The translations under genes and the position numbers were made by a program. The notes under the pieces are model-generated. The model searched no databases, was not told the origin of the DNA, and saw only the letters and a program-made list of their open reading frames with translations. DNA of 64,000 bases from an uncultured Bacteroidales bacterium (GTDB lineage: Bacteria > Bacteroidota > Bacteroidia > Bacteroidales > Paludibacteraceae): contig CAMHOY010000004.1 in the NCBI GenBank assembly GCA_946186915.1, positions 1 to 64,000 of the forward strand. Direction: 5' to 3'. The stretch's first letter is position 1, and each line of letters starts with the position of its first letter. Below are positions 53,652 through 61,306 of the stretch, piece by piece.

Positions 53652-56231
53652 GGGAAGTACATAGTATTATTGTTTATTTCAGCATTAACTGTGCTGCTTT
53701 CCTCATGCTCTACCCAGAAAAACACCTGGGCGACCCGTTCGTTCCATCAGACGAAGGTCAAATACAACATTCTGTATAATGGCAACCTCGCGTATGAAGA
53801 GGGCCTGAAAGCCATCCGTGATGCCAATACGGATGACTATACCCAAATCCTGAACCTGTACCCTGTTTCCAACCATAAAGCAGCTGAAACCAGCGCTTCG
53901 CAGATGGACAAGACCATCGAGAAGTGCCGTAAATGTATCAAGCTGCATTCTATCAAATCGAAACCGAAACGCGACCCTAAAAAGGCCGGCGATCCAAAAT
54001 ATAAACTATGGCTCAAGTCCGAAGAGTTTAATGCCAATATGGGATTGGCATGGATTCGTTTGGGCGAAGCAGAGTTCCATAAAGGAGACTTTCTCGGAGC
54101 CGTAAGTACCTTCAATTATATCATTAACCATTATTCCAACGACGCAGACATGATTGCGCAGTGTCAGCTGTGGATTGCGCGTGCGTACGCCGAGATGGGA
54201 TGGCAGTATGAGGCGGAAGACATGTTGCAGCGCGTCAACATCGATGCGCTTACCAAGAAGCATGCGCGTCTCTATTCGGCCGTGAAGGCAGATGTGCTGC
54301 TGAAGGGCGGACATTATCATGAGGCTATACCGTTTGTGAAAATCGCTATCCCGTACGAGAAACGCAAGATATACCGTCCGCGCTTTGCGTATGTTTTAGG
54401 TCAGTTGTACGAGTTGGAAGGAAACAAACAGGAGGCAACCGATGCCTATAAGACCGTTGTACGACTGGCGCCTCCTACAGAGATGGAATTCAATGCGCGC
54501 GTACGTATCGCTGAGTTAGGCGGCAAAAATGCCATCCGCCAACTGCGCTCTATGACCAAGCAATCCAAGTATCAAGACAAACTGGACCAGTTATACGGCG
54601 CGATGGGAAATATCTATCTGGCGCAGAAAGATACCACGAAAGCGTTAGAGATGTACGAGAAAGCTATCGCAGAGGCTACCCAAACAGGAACAGCCAAGGC
54701 AGCGGTGCTCGTGCGCACGGGTGATATATATTATGAGATGCGCGCGTATGAGAAAGCACAGCCGTGCTACCGCGAAGCGATAACGATACTCTCAATGGAG
54801 AATCCAGAGTATGCGCGCATACAAAAGCGTTCAGAGGTACTTGACGAACTGGTATTGGCTTATAACCAAGTACTACTGCAAGACTCGTTGCAAGCACTTA
54901 GCCGTAAGAGCGAAGAAGAACAGCGCGCTGTCGTTGACAAGATCATTGCCGACTTGATCGAATCAGAGAAAGCGGACTCTTTGAAACAAGAGCAGGAAGC
55001 ACGCGATATAGCAATCGGCAGAAAAGGCGGCGGACCGAGAAGCGTCAATACCGCCAATATGTTAGGCGGAGGCGGTCCGCAGAAAGCGGAGTGGTATTTC
55101 TATAACCCGCAATTGATAAAACAGGGCCAGCAGGAATGGCGGCGCAGATGGGGCAACCGACCGCTGGAAGACAACTGGCGCCGGCAAAACAAACAAGTCG
55201 TATCCGCTTATCCCGAGGAGATGATGACAGAGGGAACGGATACCGTCGTTATGACGATGGATTCTGTCCCGCGTCCCGCTCCGATAGAGACGGATAACCA
55301 TAAACCCGAATATTACCTCCAGCAGATACCGCGTACGCCGCAAGATTTTGCTGCCAGCGACAGCTTATGGCGCGAAGCGATGGTGGCGCTCTATTATATC
55401 TACCGGGACAAAGTGGAAGATGAATTTCTGGCGGAAGAGACGCTGCACAAACTGACAGAACGGTTTAACGGTCATCCTTGTCTGGACGACATTGCCGAGG
55501 ACCTGAAGTTGCGCGCTTTGCGAAATGATGAGGCGTATATCGCGAAGATGCGTCGTATGTTAGCCGAACAAGACTCTCTCTATGCTGCTACCTATACCGC
55601 CTACTCCAAAGGTGAGTACGCACAAGTAAAAGCCAACAAACGCTATGCGCAGACCGAGTTCCCGCAAAGCAATCTTATGCCGCGTTTCCTCTTCCTCAAT
55701 GCCGTCTCTGTAGCTCGTACCGAAGGACAGGCAGCTTTTATCAACGAATTGCAGGAATTGGTGAACCTTTATCCTACCTCCGAACTGGGCTCTATGGCGA
55801 AGGATATGCTGGCTATGATGGGACAAGGTATGGAGAGCCAGACCGGCGGAGCGTCCGGCTCATTGGCTGACCGCCGTGGACAGACAGAAGAAGAAACACC
55901 GGAAGAGGTTACCGAACAGCAATGGAGCGATGACCGCAAGCAACCCAGTATCGTGCTGTTGCGTTTGCCGAAAGCGGACGAAGAGGCATTGAACGAACTG
56001 CTGTACGAAGTGGCTCTCTTTAACTTCTCGCAATTCCTTATCCGCGATTTCGACCTGCAGAAGATGCCGGTACTGGGTGAGGGGTGTGCGTTACGCGTAA
56101 GCGGTTTCGCGGACATGGATGAAGCGGAATGGTGGGTAGATATGATTCGGAAGAGTGCTGACATGCAGTCTGTGCTCGCCGGAGTGGAAATACAAGCACT
56201 GGCAGAAGTGAACCTGCCGCTGATAAAATAA
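53643..56231 (+). CDS. porW: Type IX secretion system lipoprotein PorW/SprE, TPR-rich
   Basis: 862 residues. It has a lipoprotein signal ending at the lipobox SSCSTQ (Cys at about residue 22), then the PorW/SprE opening TWATRSFHQTKVKYNILYNGNLAYEEGL. Many TPR units follow (ANMGLAWIRLGEAEFHKGDFLGAVSTFNYII, AMGNIYLAQKDTTKALEMYEKAI). PorW in Porphyromonas and SprE in Flavobacterium are outer-membrane-associated lipoproteins needed for T9SS, linking the motor/core to the translocon and attachment parts. The start is GTG inside a heptamer repeat, with no better upstream alternative. It lies 13 bases after tsaB. It shows that the cell has T9SS, in line with the sorting tails of proteins in this window. 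Confidence 0.9.
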   Translation: MFRGKYIVLLFISALTVLLSSCSTQKNTWATRSFHQTKVKYNILYNGNLAYEEGLKAIRDANTDDYTQILNLYPVSNHKAAETSASQMDKTIEKCRKCIKLHSIKSKPKRDPKKAGDPKYKLWLKSEEFNANMGLAWIRLGEAEFHKGDFLGAVSTFNYIINHYSNDADMIAQCQLWIARAYAEMGWQYEAEDMLQRVNIDALTKKHARLYSAVKADVLLKGGHYHEAIPFVKIAIPYEKRKIYRPRFAYVLGQLYELEGNKQEATDAYKTVVRLAPPTEMEFNARVRIAELGGKNAIRQLRSMTKQSKYQDKLDQLYGAMGNIYLAQKDTTKALEMYEKAIAEATQTGTAKAAVLVRTGDIYYEMRAYEKAQPCYREAITILSMENPEYARIQKRSEVLDELVLAYNQVLLQDSLQALSRKSEEEQRAVVDKIIADLIESEKADSLKQEQEARDIAIGRKGGGPRSVNTANMLGGGGPQKAEWYFYNPQLIKQGQQEWRRRWGNRPLEDNWRRQNKQVVSAYPEEMMTEGTDTVVMTMDSVPRPAPIETDNHKPEYYLQQIPRTPQDFAASDSLWREAMVALYYIYRDKVEDEFLAEETLHKLTERFNGHPCLDDIAEDLKLRALRNDEAYIAKMRRMLAEQDSLYAATYTAYSKGEYAQVKANKRYAQTEFPQSNLMPRFLFLNAVSVARTEGQAAFINELQELVNLYPTSELGSMAKDMLAMMGQGMESQTGGASGSLADRRGQTEEETPEEVTEQQWSDDRKQPSIVLLRLPKADEEALNELLYEVALFNFSQFLIRDFDLQKMPVLGEGCALRVSGFADMDEAEWWVDMIRKSADMQSVLAGVEIQALAEVNLPLIK

Positions 56232-56232
56232 A

Positions 56233-56311
56233 AAGAACACGCGGGTGAGGGTCCGTACATCCACAAAAAAACAGCCGAAGCTGTTCTTTTGTCGGGAAGA
56301 CGTGATTCGAA
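56233..56311. repeat. 79-bp direct repeat, copy 1: truncated tRNA-Pro 3' end plus terminator
   Basis: Identical to 56357-56435. It contains the terminator hairpin (AACAGC-CGAA-GCTGTT) and the last roughly 20 bases of the tRNA-Pro gene (acceptor 3' strand and T-arm 3' half), then diverges into unrelated sequence. It is not a functional tRNA. A 45-bp spacer separates the copies. Confidence 0.9.
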
Positions 56312-56356
56312 GATTGCGTGCGTGACGCCGCAATAATCGTTCGAGCGTAGCGAGAT

Positions 56357-56435
56357 AAGAACACGCGGGTGAGGGTCCGTACATCCACAAAAAAACAGCC
56401 GAAGCTGTTCTTTTGTCGGGAAGACGTGATTCGAA
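56357..56435. repeat. 79-bp direct repeat, copy 2: intact tRNA-Pro 3' end plus terminator
   Basis: The copy that continues into the full tRNA-Pro gene. The arrangement, a duplicated tRNA 3' end and flank, is what site-specific integration at a tRNA gene can leave behind. A slippage or unequal-crossover duplication would look the same. Confidence 0.9.
56388..56414 (-). terminator. Terminator of tRNA-Pro
   Basis: On the minus strand, AACAGC-TTCG-GCTGTT followed by a T run, directly after the tRNA 3' end. An exact second copy at 56264-56290 sits just past porW and can also end that gene on the plus strand. Confidence 0.85.
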
Positions 56436-56489
56436 CACGCGACCTCCGGTCCCCCAGACCGTTGCGCTACCGGGCTGCGCCACTTCCCG
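56416..56489 (-). tRNA. tRNA-Pro, anticodon GGG
   Basis: On the minus strand: acceptor CGGGAAG pairing with CTTCCCG, D arm GCGCAGCCCGGTAGCGC, anticodon loop CTGGGGG with GGG at positions 34-36, T arm GCGTG-TTCGAAT-CACGT and discriminator A. The only flaw is an A-G pair at 27-43. CCA is not encoded. Length is 74 bases with discriminator. It reads CCC and CCU codons. Confidence 0.95.
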
Positions 56490-56509
56490 TCGCTTTTTCA
56501 AAAGCGGGT

Positions 56510-56543
56510 GCAAAATTACTACAAAAAAATCAAATATACAAGA
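56510..56543 (-). promoter_or_regulatory. Promoter of tRNA-Pro
   Basis: On the minus strand, CTTGTATATTTG and GTAATTTTGC are 19 bases apart, about 20 bases before the tRNA 5' end. The 56490-56685 gap otherwise holds AT-rich sequence and the miaB leader. Confidence 0.75.
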
Positions 56544-56624
56544 TTTTAACGAAAAAAAATAAAAATATATATGTTATTTTAGTTTTTGGAGGTAAAATAT
56601 TGTTGTTTGCACGTTAGTGCGAAC

Positions 56625-56668
56625 GTAATTTCGGGGGAATTCCGTAGGAAGGCGGAGTCCGAAGTTAC
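56625..56668 (+). promoter_or_regulatory. Structured leader hairpin before miaB
   Basis: GTAATTTCGG pairs with CCGAAGTTAC (nine of ten positions) around a GC-rich, partly self-complementary loop. It lies just after a TTGTTGTTTGC -7-like box and ends 17 bases before the miaB ATG. It is a candidate cis-acting RNA element; no known class is recognised. Confidence 0.45.
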
Positions 56669-56685
56669 TACTATTATAAAATAAA

Positions 56686-58023
56686 ATGGCAAAAAAATTC
56701 TACATAGAGACATACGGCTGCCAAATGAACGTGGCGGACAGTGAGGTTGTAGCGGCTATTATGCAGACAACCGATGCCGTTTTGACGGAGAAATGGGAGG
56801 AAGCGGATTTCCTCTTGATCAATACCTGTTCGATCCGTGATAACGCCGAGCAAAAAGTAGAGGCACGCCTGCGCGAACTGAAGGCACATCTCCATAATCG
56901 CAAATCCAATATCGGAAACAGGGAGAAGATTATCGGAGTGATAGGCTGTATGGCGGAGCGCATGGGGCAGGAACTGATTCAGAACTACGGAGTGGACTTC
57001 GTGGCGGGACCGGATGCCTATCTTGATATCCCCAATCTGCTGGCGCAATGCGAACAAGGACATAAGGCAATGAATGTGGAACTGAGTACGACAGAGACAT
57101 ATCGCCAGATCATACCGGCCCGCATCGGTCGTTCCATCAGCGGTTTCGTATCCATCATGCGCGGTTGCAACAACTTCTGCTCCTATTGTGTGGTACCTTA
57201 TACCCGCGGACGCGAACGGAGCCGCGATGTGGAATCGATATTAGGCGAAGTGCGCGATTTACAGGCGCGCGGTTACAAAGAGGTGACACTCTTAGGCCAG
57301 AACGTCAATTCGTACCGCTATATGCGCGAGGATGGTACGGTAGTTGATTTCGCGGATCTGCTGGAGATCGTAGCAGAGACAGTACCGGATATGCGTATCC
57401 GCTTCACGACGAGTCATCCGAAGGACATGAGTGACAAGACGCTTGAGGCGATCAGCCGGCACAAGAATCTATGTAAATTTATTCACCTTGCGGTGCAATC
57501 CGGATCGAATCATATCCTCAAACTGATGAATCGCAAATATACGCGCGAGTGGTATTTAGAGCGCATCGCGGCTATCCGCCGTATTCTGCCTACCGCAGCC
57601 ATCAGCACGGATATCTTCTGCGGATTCCATGATGAGACGCTGGAGGATCATGCGCAGACCCTCAGTCTGATGCGGGAAGTAGGGTTTGACTCTGCTTTCA
57701 TGTTCAAATACTCCGAGCGACCGGGCACGTATGCACAGAAACATCTGCCGGATAATATCCCGGAGGAAGAGAAGGTGAGAAGACTCAATGAAATCATCGC
57801 GCTCCAGAACCAATTGTCGCTGGAGTCCAACCGGCGCGAGATAGGAAAGACGGTCGAAGTACTGGTAGAAGGCTTCTCCAAGCGCAGCCATGATGATATG
57901 TTCGGACGCACCGAACAATACAAGACAGTTGTCTTTCCCCGTAACGGTCAGAAGATAGGAGATTTCGTCAAAGTGACCATACGCGAAGCCTCTGCTGCTA
58001 CATTACGGGGCGAAATAGTGTAA
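56686..58023 (+). CDS. miaB: tRNA-2-methylthio-N6-dimethylallyladenosine synthase MiaB
   Basis: 445-residue radical-SAM methylthiotransferase that turns i6A37 into ms2i6A37 in tRNAs reading UNN codons. The UPF0004 domain has its three cluster cysteines (TYGCQMN, NTCSIRDNAE, GCMAERM). The radical-SAM motif CNNFCSYCVVPYTRGRERSR and the C-terminal TRAM domain (VEVLVEGFSKRS) are complete. Length is normal. It is transcribed alone after a structured leader. Confidence 0.97.
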   Translation: MAKKFYIETYGCQMNVADSEVVAAIMQTTDAVLTEKWEEADFLLINTCSIRDNAEQKVEARLRELKAHLHNRKSNIGNREKIIGVIGCMAERMGQELIQNYGVDFVAGPDAYLDIPNLLAQCEQGHKAMNVELSTTETYRQIIPARIGRSISGFVSIMRGCNNFCSYCVVPYTRGRERSRDVESILGEVRDLQARGYKEVTLLGQNVNSYRYMREDGTVVDFADLLEIVAETVPDMRIRFTTSHPKDMSDKTLEAISRHKNLCKFIHLAVQSGSNHILKLMNRKYTREWYLERIAAIRRILPTAAISTDIFCGFHDETLEDHAQTLSLMREVGFDSAFMFKYSERPGTYAQKHLPDNIPEEEKVRRLNEIIALQNQLSLESNRREIGKTVEVLVEGFSKRSHDDMFGRTEQYKTVVFPRNGQKIGDFVKVTIREASAATLRGEIV

Positions 58024-58057
58024 AAATAAAGAAAAATCGAATTTTTTTGTTTAAAAA

Positions 58058-58090
58058 TTTGGTCATATCAAATAAAAGCAGTACTTTTGC
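58058..58090 (+). promoter_or_regulatory. Strong promoter ahead of the greA leader
   Basis: TTTGG and GTACTTTTGC with 20 bases between them, about 230 bases before greA. Expected start of transcription is near 58097. Confidence 0.8.
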
Positions 58091-58096
58091 ACTGAA

Positions 58097-58168
58097 AACA
58101 AATAAATTTTCATAGTTAAGGTTTAGGTTTAATGGCAATAGGAGGCTGTGAAGTTTCCTATTGTTTTT
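58097..58168 (+). ncRNA. Candidate leader RNA or small RNA with terminator-like hairpin
   Basis: About 70 bases from the predicted start site to CAATAGGA-12-TCCTATTG followed by five T. Its 5' part (TTTTCATAGTTAAGGTTTAGG) resembles that of the candidate small RNA at 61.1 kb on the other strand (TTTTCATGGTATTAGATTTAAGG). It could be a free small RNA or an attenuator for the micro-ORF and greA. Confidence 0.5.
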
Positions 58169-58185
58169 AAAACCCAGAGAGGCAT

Positions 58186-58308
58186 ATGCCTTATTTTTTT
58201 ATGACTGACGAAACGAAAAATACCGAAATACAGGTTCCGGATTTGACGGATACAGATGAAGTTCGCAAGGCAATTATCGCGAACGAGATACTCAATCGGA
58301 AATATTAA
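58186..58308 (+). CDS. Small acidic protein (35-40 residues) before greA
   Basis: Too short for the track. It reads MPYFFMTDETKNTEIQVPD at the start and DTDEVRKAIIANEILNRKY at the end. The second Met (58201) is an alternative start and gives 35 residues; the first has AGAGAGG four bases upstream. It lies 12 bases before greA on the same strand and behind a strong promoter. The IIANEILNRKY end looks like real protein sequence, and I have the impression of similar tails in other Bacteroidales. Function is unknown. Confidence 0.6.
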   Translation: MPYFFMTDETKNTEIQVPDLTDTDEVRKAIIANEILNRKY

Positions 58309-58320
58309 AAACACAATATT

Positions 58321-58791
58321 ATGGCAGTAACGTACATGACCGAAGAAGGTCTGCAAAAATTGAAAGAGGAGCTCCAGTTCTTAGAGACTATAGAGCGCCC
58401 ACGTGTGATTGCCGCTATTGCGGAGGCACGTGAGAAAGGTGATTTAAGTGAGAACGCAGAGTATGATGCAGCGAAAGAGGAGCAAGGTGTCCTTGAGAGC
58501 AAGATTGCACATATCAAAGCCAAACTGATGGATGCACGCGTGCTTAACACCGCGGATATAAAGACCGACGAGGTGCAAATCCTGACGCGCGTGCGTGTTC
58601 GAGTACGTAGTACCGGAAAGGAGAAAACCTATCAGTTGGTTACCGAAGGAGAGGCTAACTCGCTGGAAGGAAAGATTTCCGTGACGACTCCTATTGCGAA
58701 GGGGTTGATGGGTAAGCGAGTAGGAGACGTGGCGCAGGTACAGGTACCCGCCGGGCTGATGGAATATGAGATACTCGAGATTTCTCTCTAA
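58321..58791 (+). CDS. greA: Transcription elongation factor GreA
   Basis: 156 residues. The N-terminal coiled coil (LQKLKEELQFLETIERPRVIAAIAEAREKGDLSENAEYDAAKEEQ) carries the acidic tip DLSENAEYDAAK that acts in the RNA-polymerase secondary channel to trigger cleavage of backtracked RNA. The C-terminal FKBP-like domain has TPIAKGLMGKRVGDVAQVQVP. It is complete and typical, and is followed 11 bases later by the HIT gene. Confidence 0.97.
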   Translation: MAVTYMTEEGLQKLKEELQFLETIERPRVIAAIAEAREKGDLSENAEYDAAKEEQGVLESKIAHIKAKLMDARVLNTADIKTDEVQILTRVRVRVRSTGKEKTYQLVTEGEANSLEGKISVTTPIAKGLMGKRVGDVAQVQVPAGLMEYEILEISL

Positions 58792-58802
58792 ATAGAACGG
58801 GT

Positions 58803-59210
58803 ATGACAATTTTTACGAGAATTATCAAAGGCGAGATCCCGAGTTACAAAGTAGCGGAGGACGATAAGAATTACGCGTTTCTGGACATCAATCCGCTGGT
58901 AAAAGGCCATACGCTGGTCGTTCCGAAGTTGTCGGAGCCGGAGAGCGACTATCTCTTTGACCTTGCGGATGACCAGTATGCGAGCCTGATGCGCTTTGCC
59001 AAGAAAGTGGCAAAAGGTCTGAAAGCGGCTACGGGGTGTAAACGCGTAGGCGTAGCGGTGCTGGGCATGGAAGTGAATCATGTACACATCCACCTTATCC
59101 CGCTGAATTCGGAGAAAGATATGCTCTTCTCCAATCCCAAACTCAATCTGCCTGCAGAGGAGATGGCAATCATTGCCAACTCCATCGCAGAGGCAGTAGA
59201 GAAAAATTAA
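58803..59210 (+). CDS. HIT family purine nucleoside phosphoramidase-like protein
   Basis: 135 residues, one HIT domain with the histidine triad MEVNHVHIHLIPL and the N-terminal FTRIIKGEIPSYKVAEDDKNYAFLDINPL. Family members hydrolyse nucleoside phosphoramidates or related AMP conjugates; the precise substrate is not known. It is co-transcribed with greA. Its stop overlaps that of the convergent psuG by four bases. Confidence 0.92.
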   Translation: MTIFTRIIKGEIPSYKVAEDDKNYAFLDINPLVKGHTLVVPKLSEPESDYLFDLADDQYASLMRFAKKVAKGLKAATGCKRVGVAVLGMEVNHVHIHLIPLNSEKDMLFSNPKLNLPAEEMAIIANSIAEAVEKN

Positions 59211-60115
59211 CACATTGCTGCGGCTGTCAAAGCTGCCAAACGGGCATTATTGAGAACCAATTGGATATTGGCGTCCAAACTATCCCCTCCGGTTAAGTCT
59301 TTGACCTTAGCAAGTAAGAATGGCGTGCATTGTTTACCATGTACGCCTTTTTTGTCGGCTTCACGGAGCGCTTGTTCGATAGCGGCATTGATCACGTCTG
59401 CCGGCATCGAGAACTGTTCAGGAATAGGATTGGTCACGAGCATGCCTCCTTTCAAACCGCAGTCTAACTTCGCTTTGAATGCGGCTGCCAACTCTTCCGG
59501 CGTATCAATGCGGTAGTCCACGCCGAAACCGCTGTGGCGTGTATAGAACGCCGGTAATTCGTCTGTACCATAGCCAATCACGGGTACGCCTTTGGTCTCC
59601 AGATATTCGAGTGTGAGACCTAAGTCCAGGATCGACTTGGCGCCTGCGCATATCACCATCACCGGAGTCTGCGCCAGTTCTTCCAGGTCAGCAGAGATAT
59701 CGAAGGTCTGCTGCGCACCGCGGTGTACGCCTCCGATACCTCCGGTAGCGAATACCTTGATGCCGGCCATTGCGGCGATCATCATCGTTGTAGTGACCGT
59801 GGTAGCTCCATCTTCCTTGCGCGCCAGAAGGACCGGTAAGTCACGGCGCGAGGCCTTAATGACGGCTTGGCCTTTCTTACCCAGATACTCAATCTCATCG
59901 TGCGTACATCCTGCTTTCAGTTTGCCGCCGATGATGGCGATAGTGGCAGGAATGGCACCGTTGTCGCGGATAGTCTGTTCTACGCGCAGCGCCGTCTCTA
60001 CGTTCTGTGGATACGGCATCCCGTGACTGATGATAGTGGACTCGAGGGCTACTACAGGCTTGCCCTCATGAAGCGCCTGTTGCACTTCTTCGGAAATAGA
60101 AAGATATTTATTCAT
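59207..60115 (-). CDS. psuG: Pseudouridine-5'-phosphate glycosidase
   Basis: 302 residues counted from ATG 60115 (MNKYLSISEEVQQALHEG). It breaks pseudouridine 5'-phosphate into uracil and ribose 5-phosphate. Diagnostic segments: VALESTIISHGMPYP, ASRRDLP, TVTTTMMIAAMAGIKVFATGGIGGVHRG, ICAGAKSILDLGLTLEYLET and GMLVTNPIPEQF. The start lies one base beyond the psuK stop, so the two genes form a coupled pair for pseudouridine salvage. Confidence 0.97.
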   Translation of the reverse strand: MNKYLSISEEVQQALHEGKPVVALESTIISHGMPYPQNVETALRVEQTIRDNGAIPATIAIIGGKLKAGCTHDEIEYLGKKGQAVIKASRRDLPVLLARKEDGATTVTTTMMIAAMAGIKVFATGGIGGVHRGAQQTFDISADLEELAQTPVMVICAGAKSILDLGLTLEYLETKGVPVIGYGTDELPAFYTRHSGFGVDYRIDTPEELAAAFKAKLDCGLKGGMLVTNPIPEQFSMPADVINAAIEQALREADKKGVHGKQCTPFLLAKVKDLTGGDSLDANIQLVLNNARLAALTAAAMC

Positions 60116-60116
60116 A

Positions 60117-61013
60117 TTATAAAAGTATATTAGCAATATCAGGATTAACGGCCTTGTGGCTCATCAGTGTCGCCCGCGCCGCCATCAGTCCGTACTGTGC
60201 AGTCTGCGGGAAAGGAATCGATTTGGCCAGCGCGTAGATCACTCCGGCGAGGAATGCATCGCCGGCACCGGTAGTATTCACTATCTCGCCCGGTAGGGCG
60301 GGGAAGAGCCATTCCTCGGCTGCATTACGGCAATAGACGCCTTCGCCGCCCAAGGTGATATATACATGTGCCACGCCCATATCCAACAGCCGCTGTGCCG
60401 CCTCGGCATACGTAGCCGTTTGGGTCACCGCCAAAGCCTCTTTGAGGTTCAGTTTGAGGGTGTGGAGATAGGGTAATTTGCATTTACACAAAGCATTAAC
60501 GACACGATGCGCCTTCGTGGTACTGACGCCGTCAATGAAGAGCGGCGCGGTGCTGTTCTCCATCAGGTATCGGATGGCATCTTCGCTGATATTCGTGTCC
60601 GCCACGATATAATCGGAATGGTTGATTTCCCCGATACGTTTGGCTAACCACTCCGGTGTTATCTCGCGGATGGCTTCGGTATCCGCAACGCCTGCAATCA
60701 TCTCGCCGCCGTGGTTGTTGATACATAGATAGATACCACTGCGGAGCGGAGTGATCTTCTCGGAGAGATGGATGTCGATGTTCTGCTGCTTGCAGTAGTC
60801 TTGCAATAACCCGCCGAAGAGGTCTCCTCCAAAGATAGTAAGCAGTTGCGCCTTGGCTCCCAGCAGGGCCAAATTATGCGCGATATTACGCGCTACACCT
60901 CCGTAACCAACCTCTATATGACCGGGATTGGAGTCGGCTGCAATAAATGCATCGGACAAAGTAGCCGATAAATCTACATTTGCGCCGCCGATAACAGAAA
61001 TACGTGTCTCCAT
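60117..61013 (-). CDS. psuK: Pseudouridine kinase, PfkB family
   Basis: 298 residues counted from ATG 61013 (METRISVIGGANVD); the listed start would include the promoter leader. PfkB family signatures: VGYGGVARNIAHNLALLGAK near the N-terminus and NTTGAGDAFLAGVIYALA with the catalytic Asp near the C-terminus. Adjacency to psuG fixes the likely substrate as pseudouridine. The pair feeds uracil and ribose phosphate from RNA turnover. Confidence 0.93.
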   Translation of the reverse strand: METRISVIGGANVDLSATLSDAFIAADSNPGHIEVGYGGVARNIAHNLALLGAKAQLLTIFGGDLFGGLLQDYCKQQNIDIHLSEKITPLRSGIYLCINNHGGEMIAGVADTEAIREITPEWLAKRIGEINHSDYIVADTNISEDAIRYLMENSTAPLFIDGVSTTKAHRVVNALCKCKLPYLHTLKLNLKEALAVTQTATYAEAAQRLLDMGVAHVYITLGGEGVYCRNAAEEWLFPALPGEIVNTTGAGDAFLAGVIYALAKSIPFPQTAQYGLMAARATLMSHKAVNPDIANILL

Positions 61014-61048
61014 GGTGTCTCGTTTTAGAATGAAAAACCTTTGCGACT

Positions 61049-61083
61049 GCAAAGGTACTATAAAAAAATGATATATGCAAGAG
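61049..61083 (-). promoter_or_regulatory. Promoter of psuK-psuG
   Basis: On the minus strand, TTGC and GTACCTTTGC are about 19 bases apart, some 35 bases before the psuK start. Confidence 0.75.
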
Positions 61084-61113
61084 AAAAAGTGCTTTTTCCC
61101 GGACTGTAGGGCA

Positions 61114-61186
61114 TAAAAACAAAGAAGGTTGTCTCACGACAACCCAATCTTTTTACTTAACCTTAAATCTAATACCATGAAAAACA
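61114..61186 (-). ncRNA. Candidate small RNA between trmD and psuK
   Basis: On the minus strand, from a predicted start near 61186 to a terminator: GGTTGTC-GTGA-GACAACC followed by a T-rich run (TTCTTTGTTTTT). The 5' part reads TTTTTCATGGTATTAGATTTAAGG. It has its own promoter and terminator and no ORF, so it is about 73 bases of probable non-coding RNA. It resembles the leader at 58.1 kb. No known class is recognised with certainty. Confidence 0.55.
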
Positions 61187-61190
61187 CGGT

Positions 61191-61224
61191 GCAAAAGTAC
61201 TGCTTTTTTTCAAATCAGCCAAAT
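61191..61224 (-). promoter_or_regulatory. Promoter of the candidate small RNA
   Basis: On the minus strand, TTTGG and GTACTTTTGC are about 20 bases apart. The 80 bases between this promoter and the trmD stop hold nothing else I can identify. Confidence 0.75.
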
Positions 61225-61306
61225 AATTCGCAAAAAATATGTTATAAAACATGATTTTGCAAAGTCTAAATAGCAAAATGGGTGAATTGTGGCTATATGG
61301 AAAACT

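Noticed and set aside
56291-56311. Second tRNA gene at the first repeat copy
   Set aside because: Only the 3' acceptor and half of the T arm are present; the D and anticodon arms are missing.
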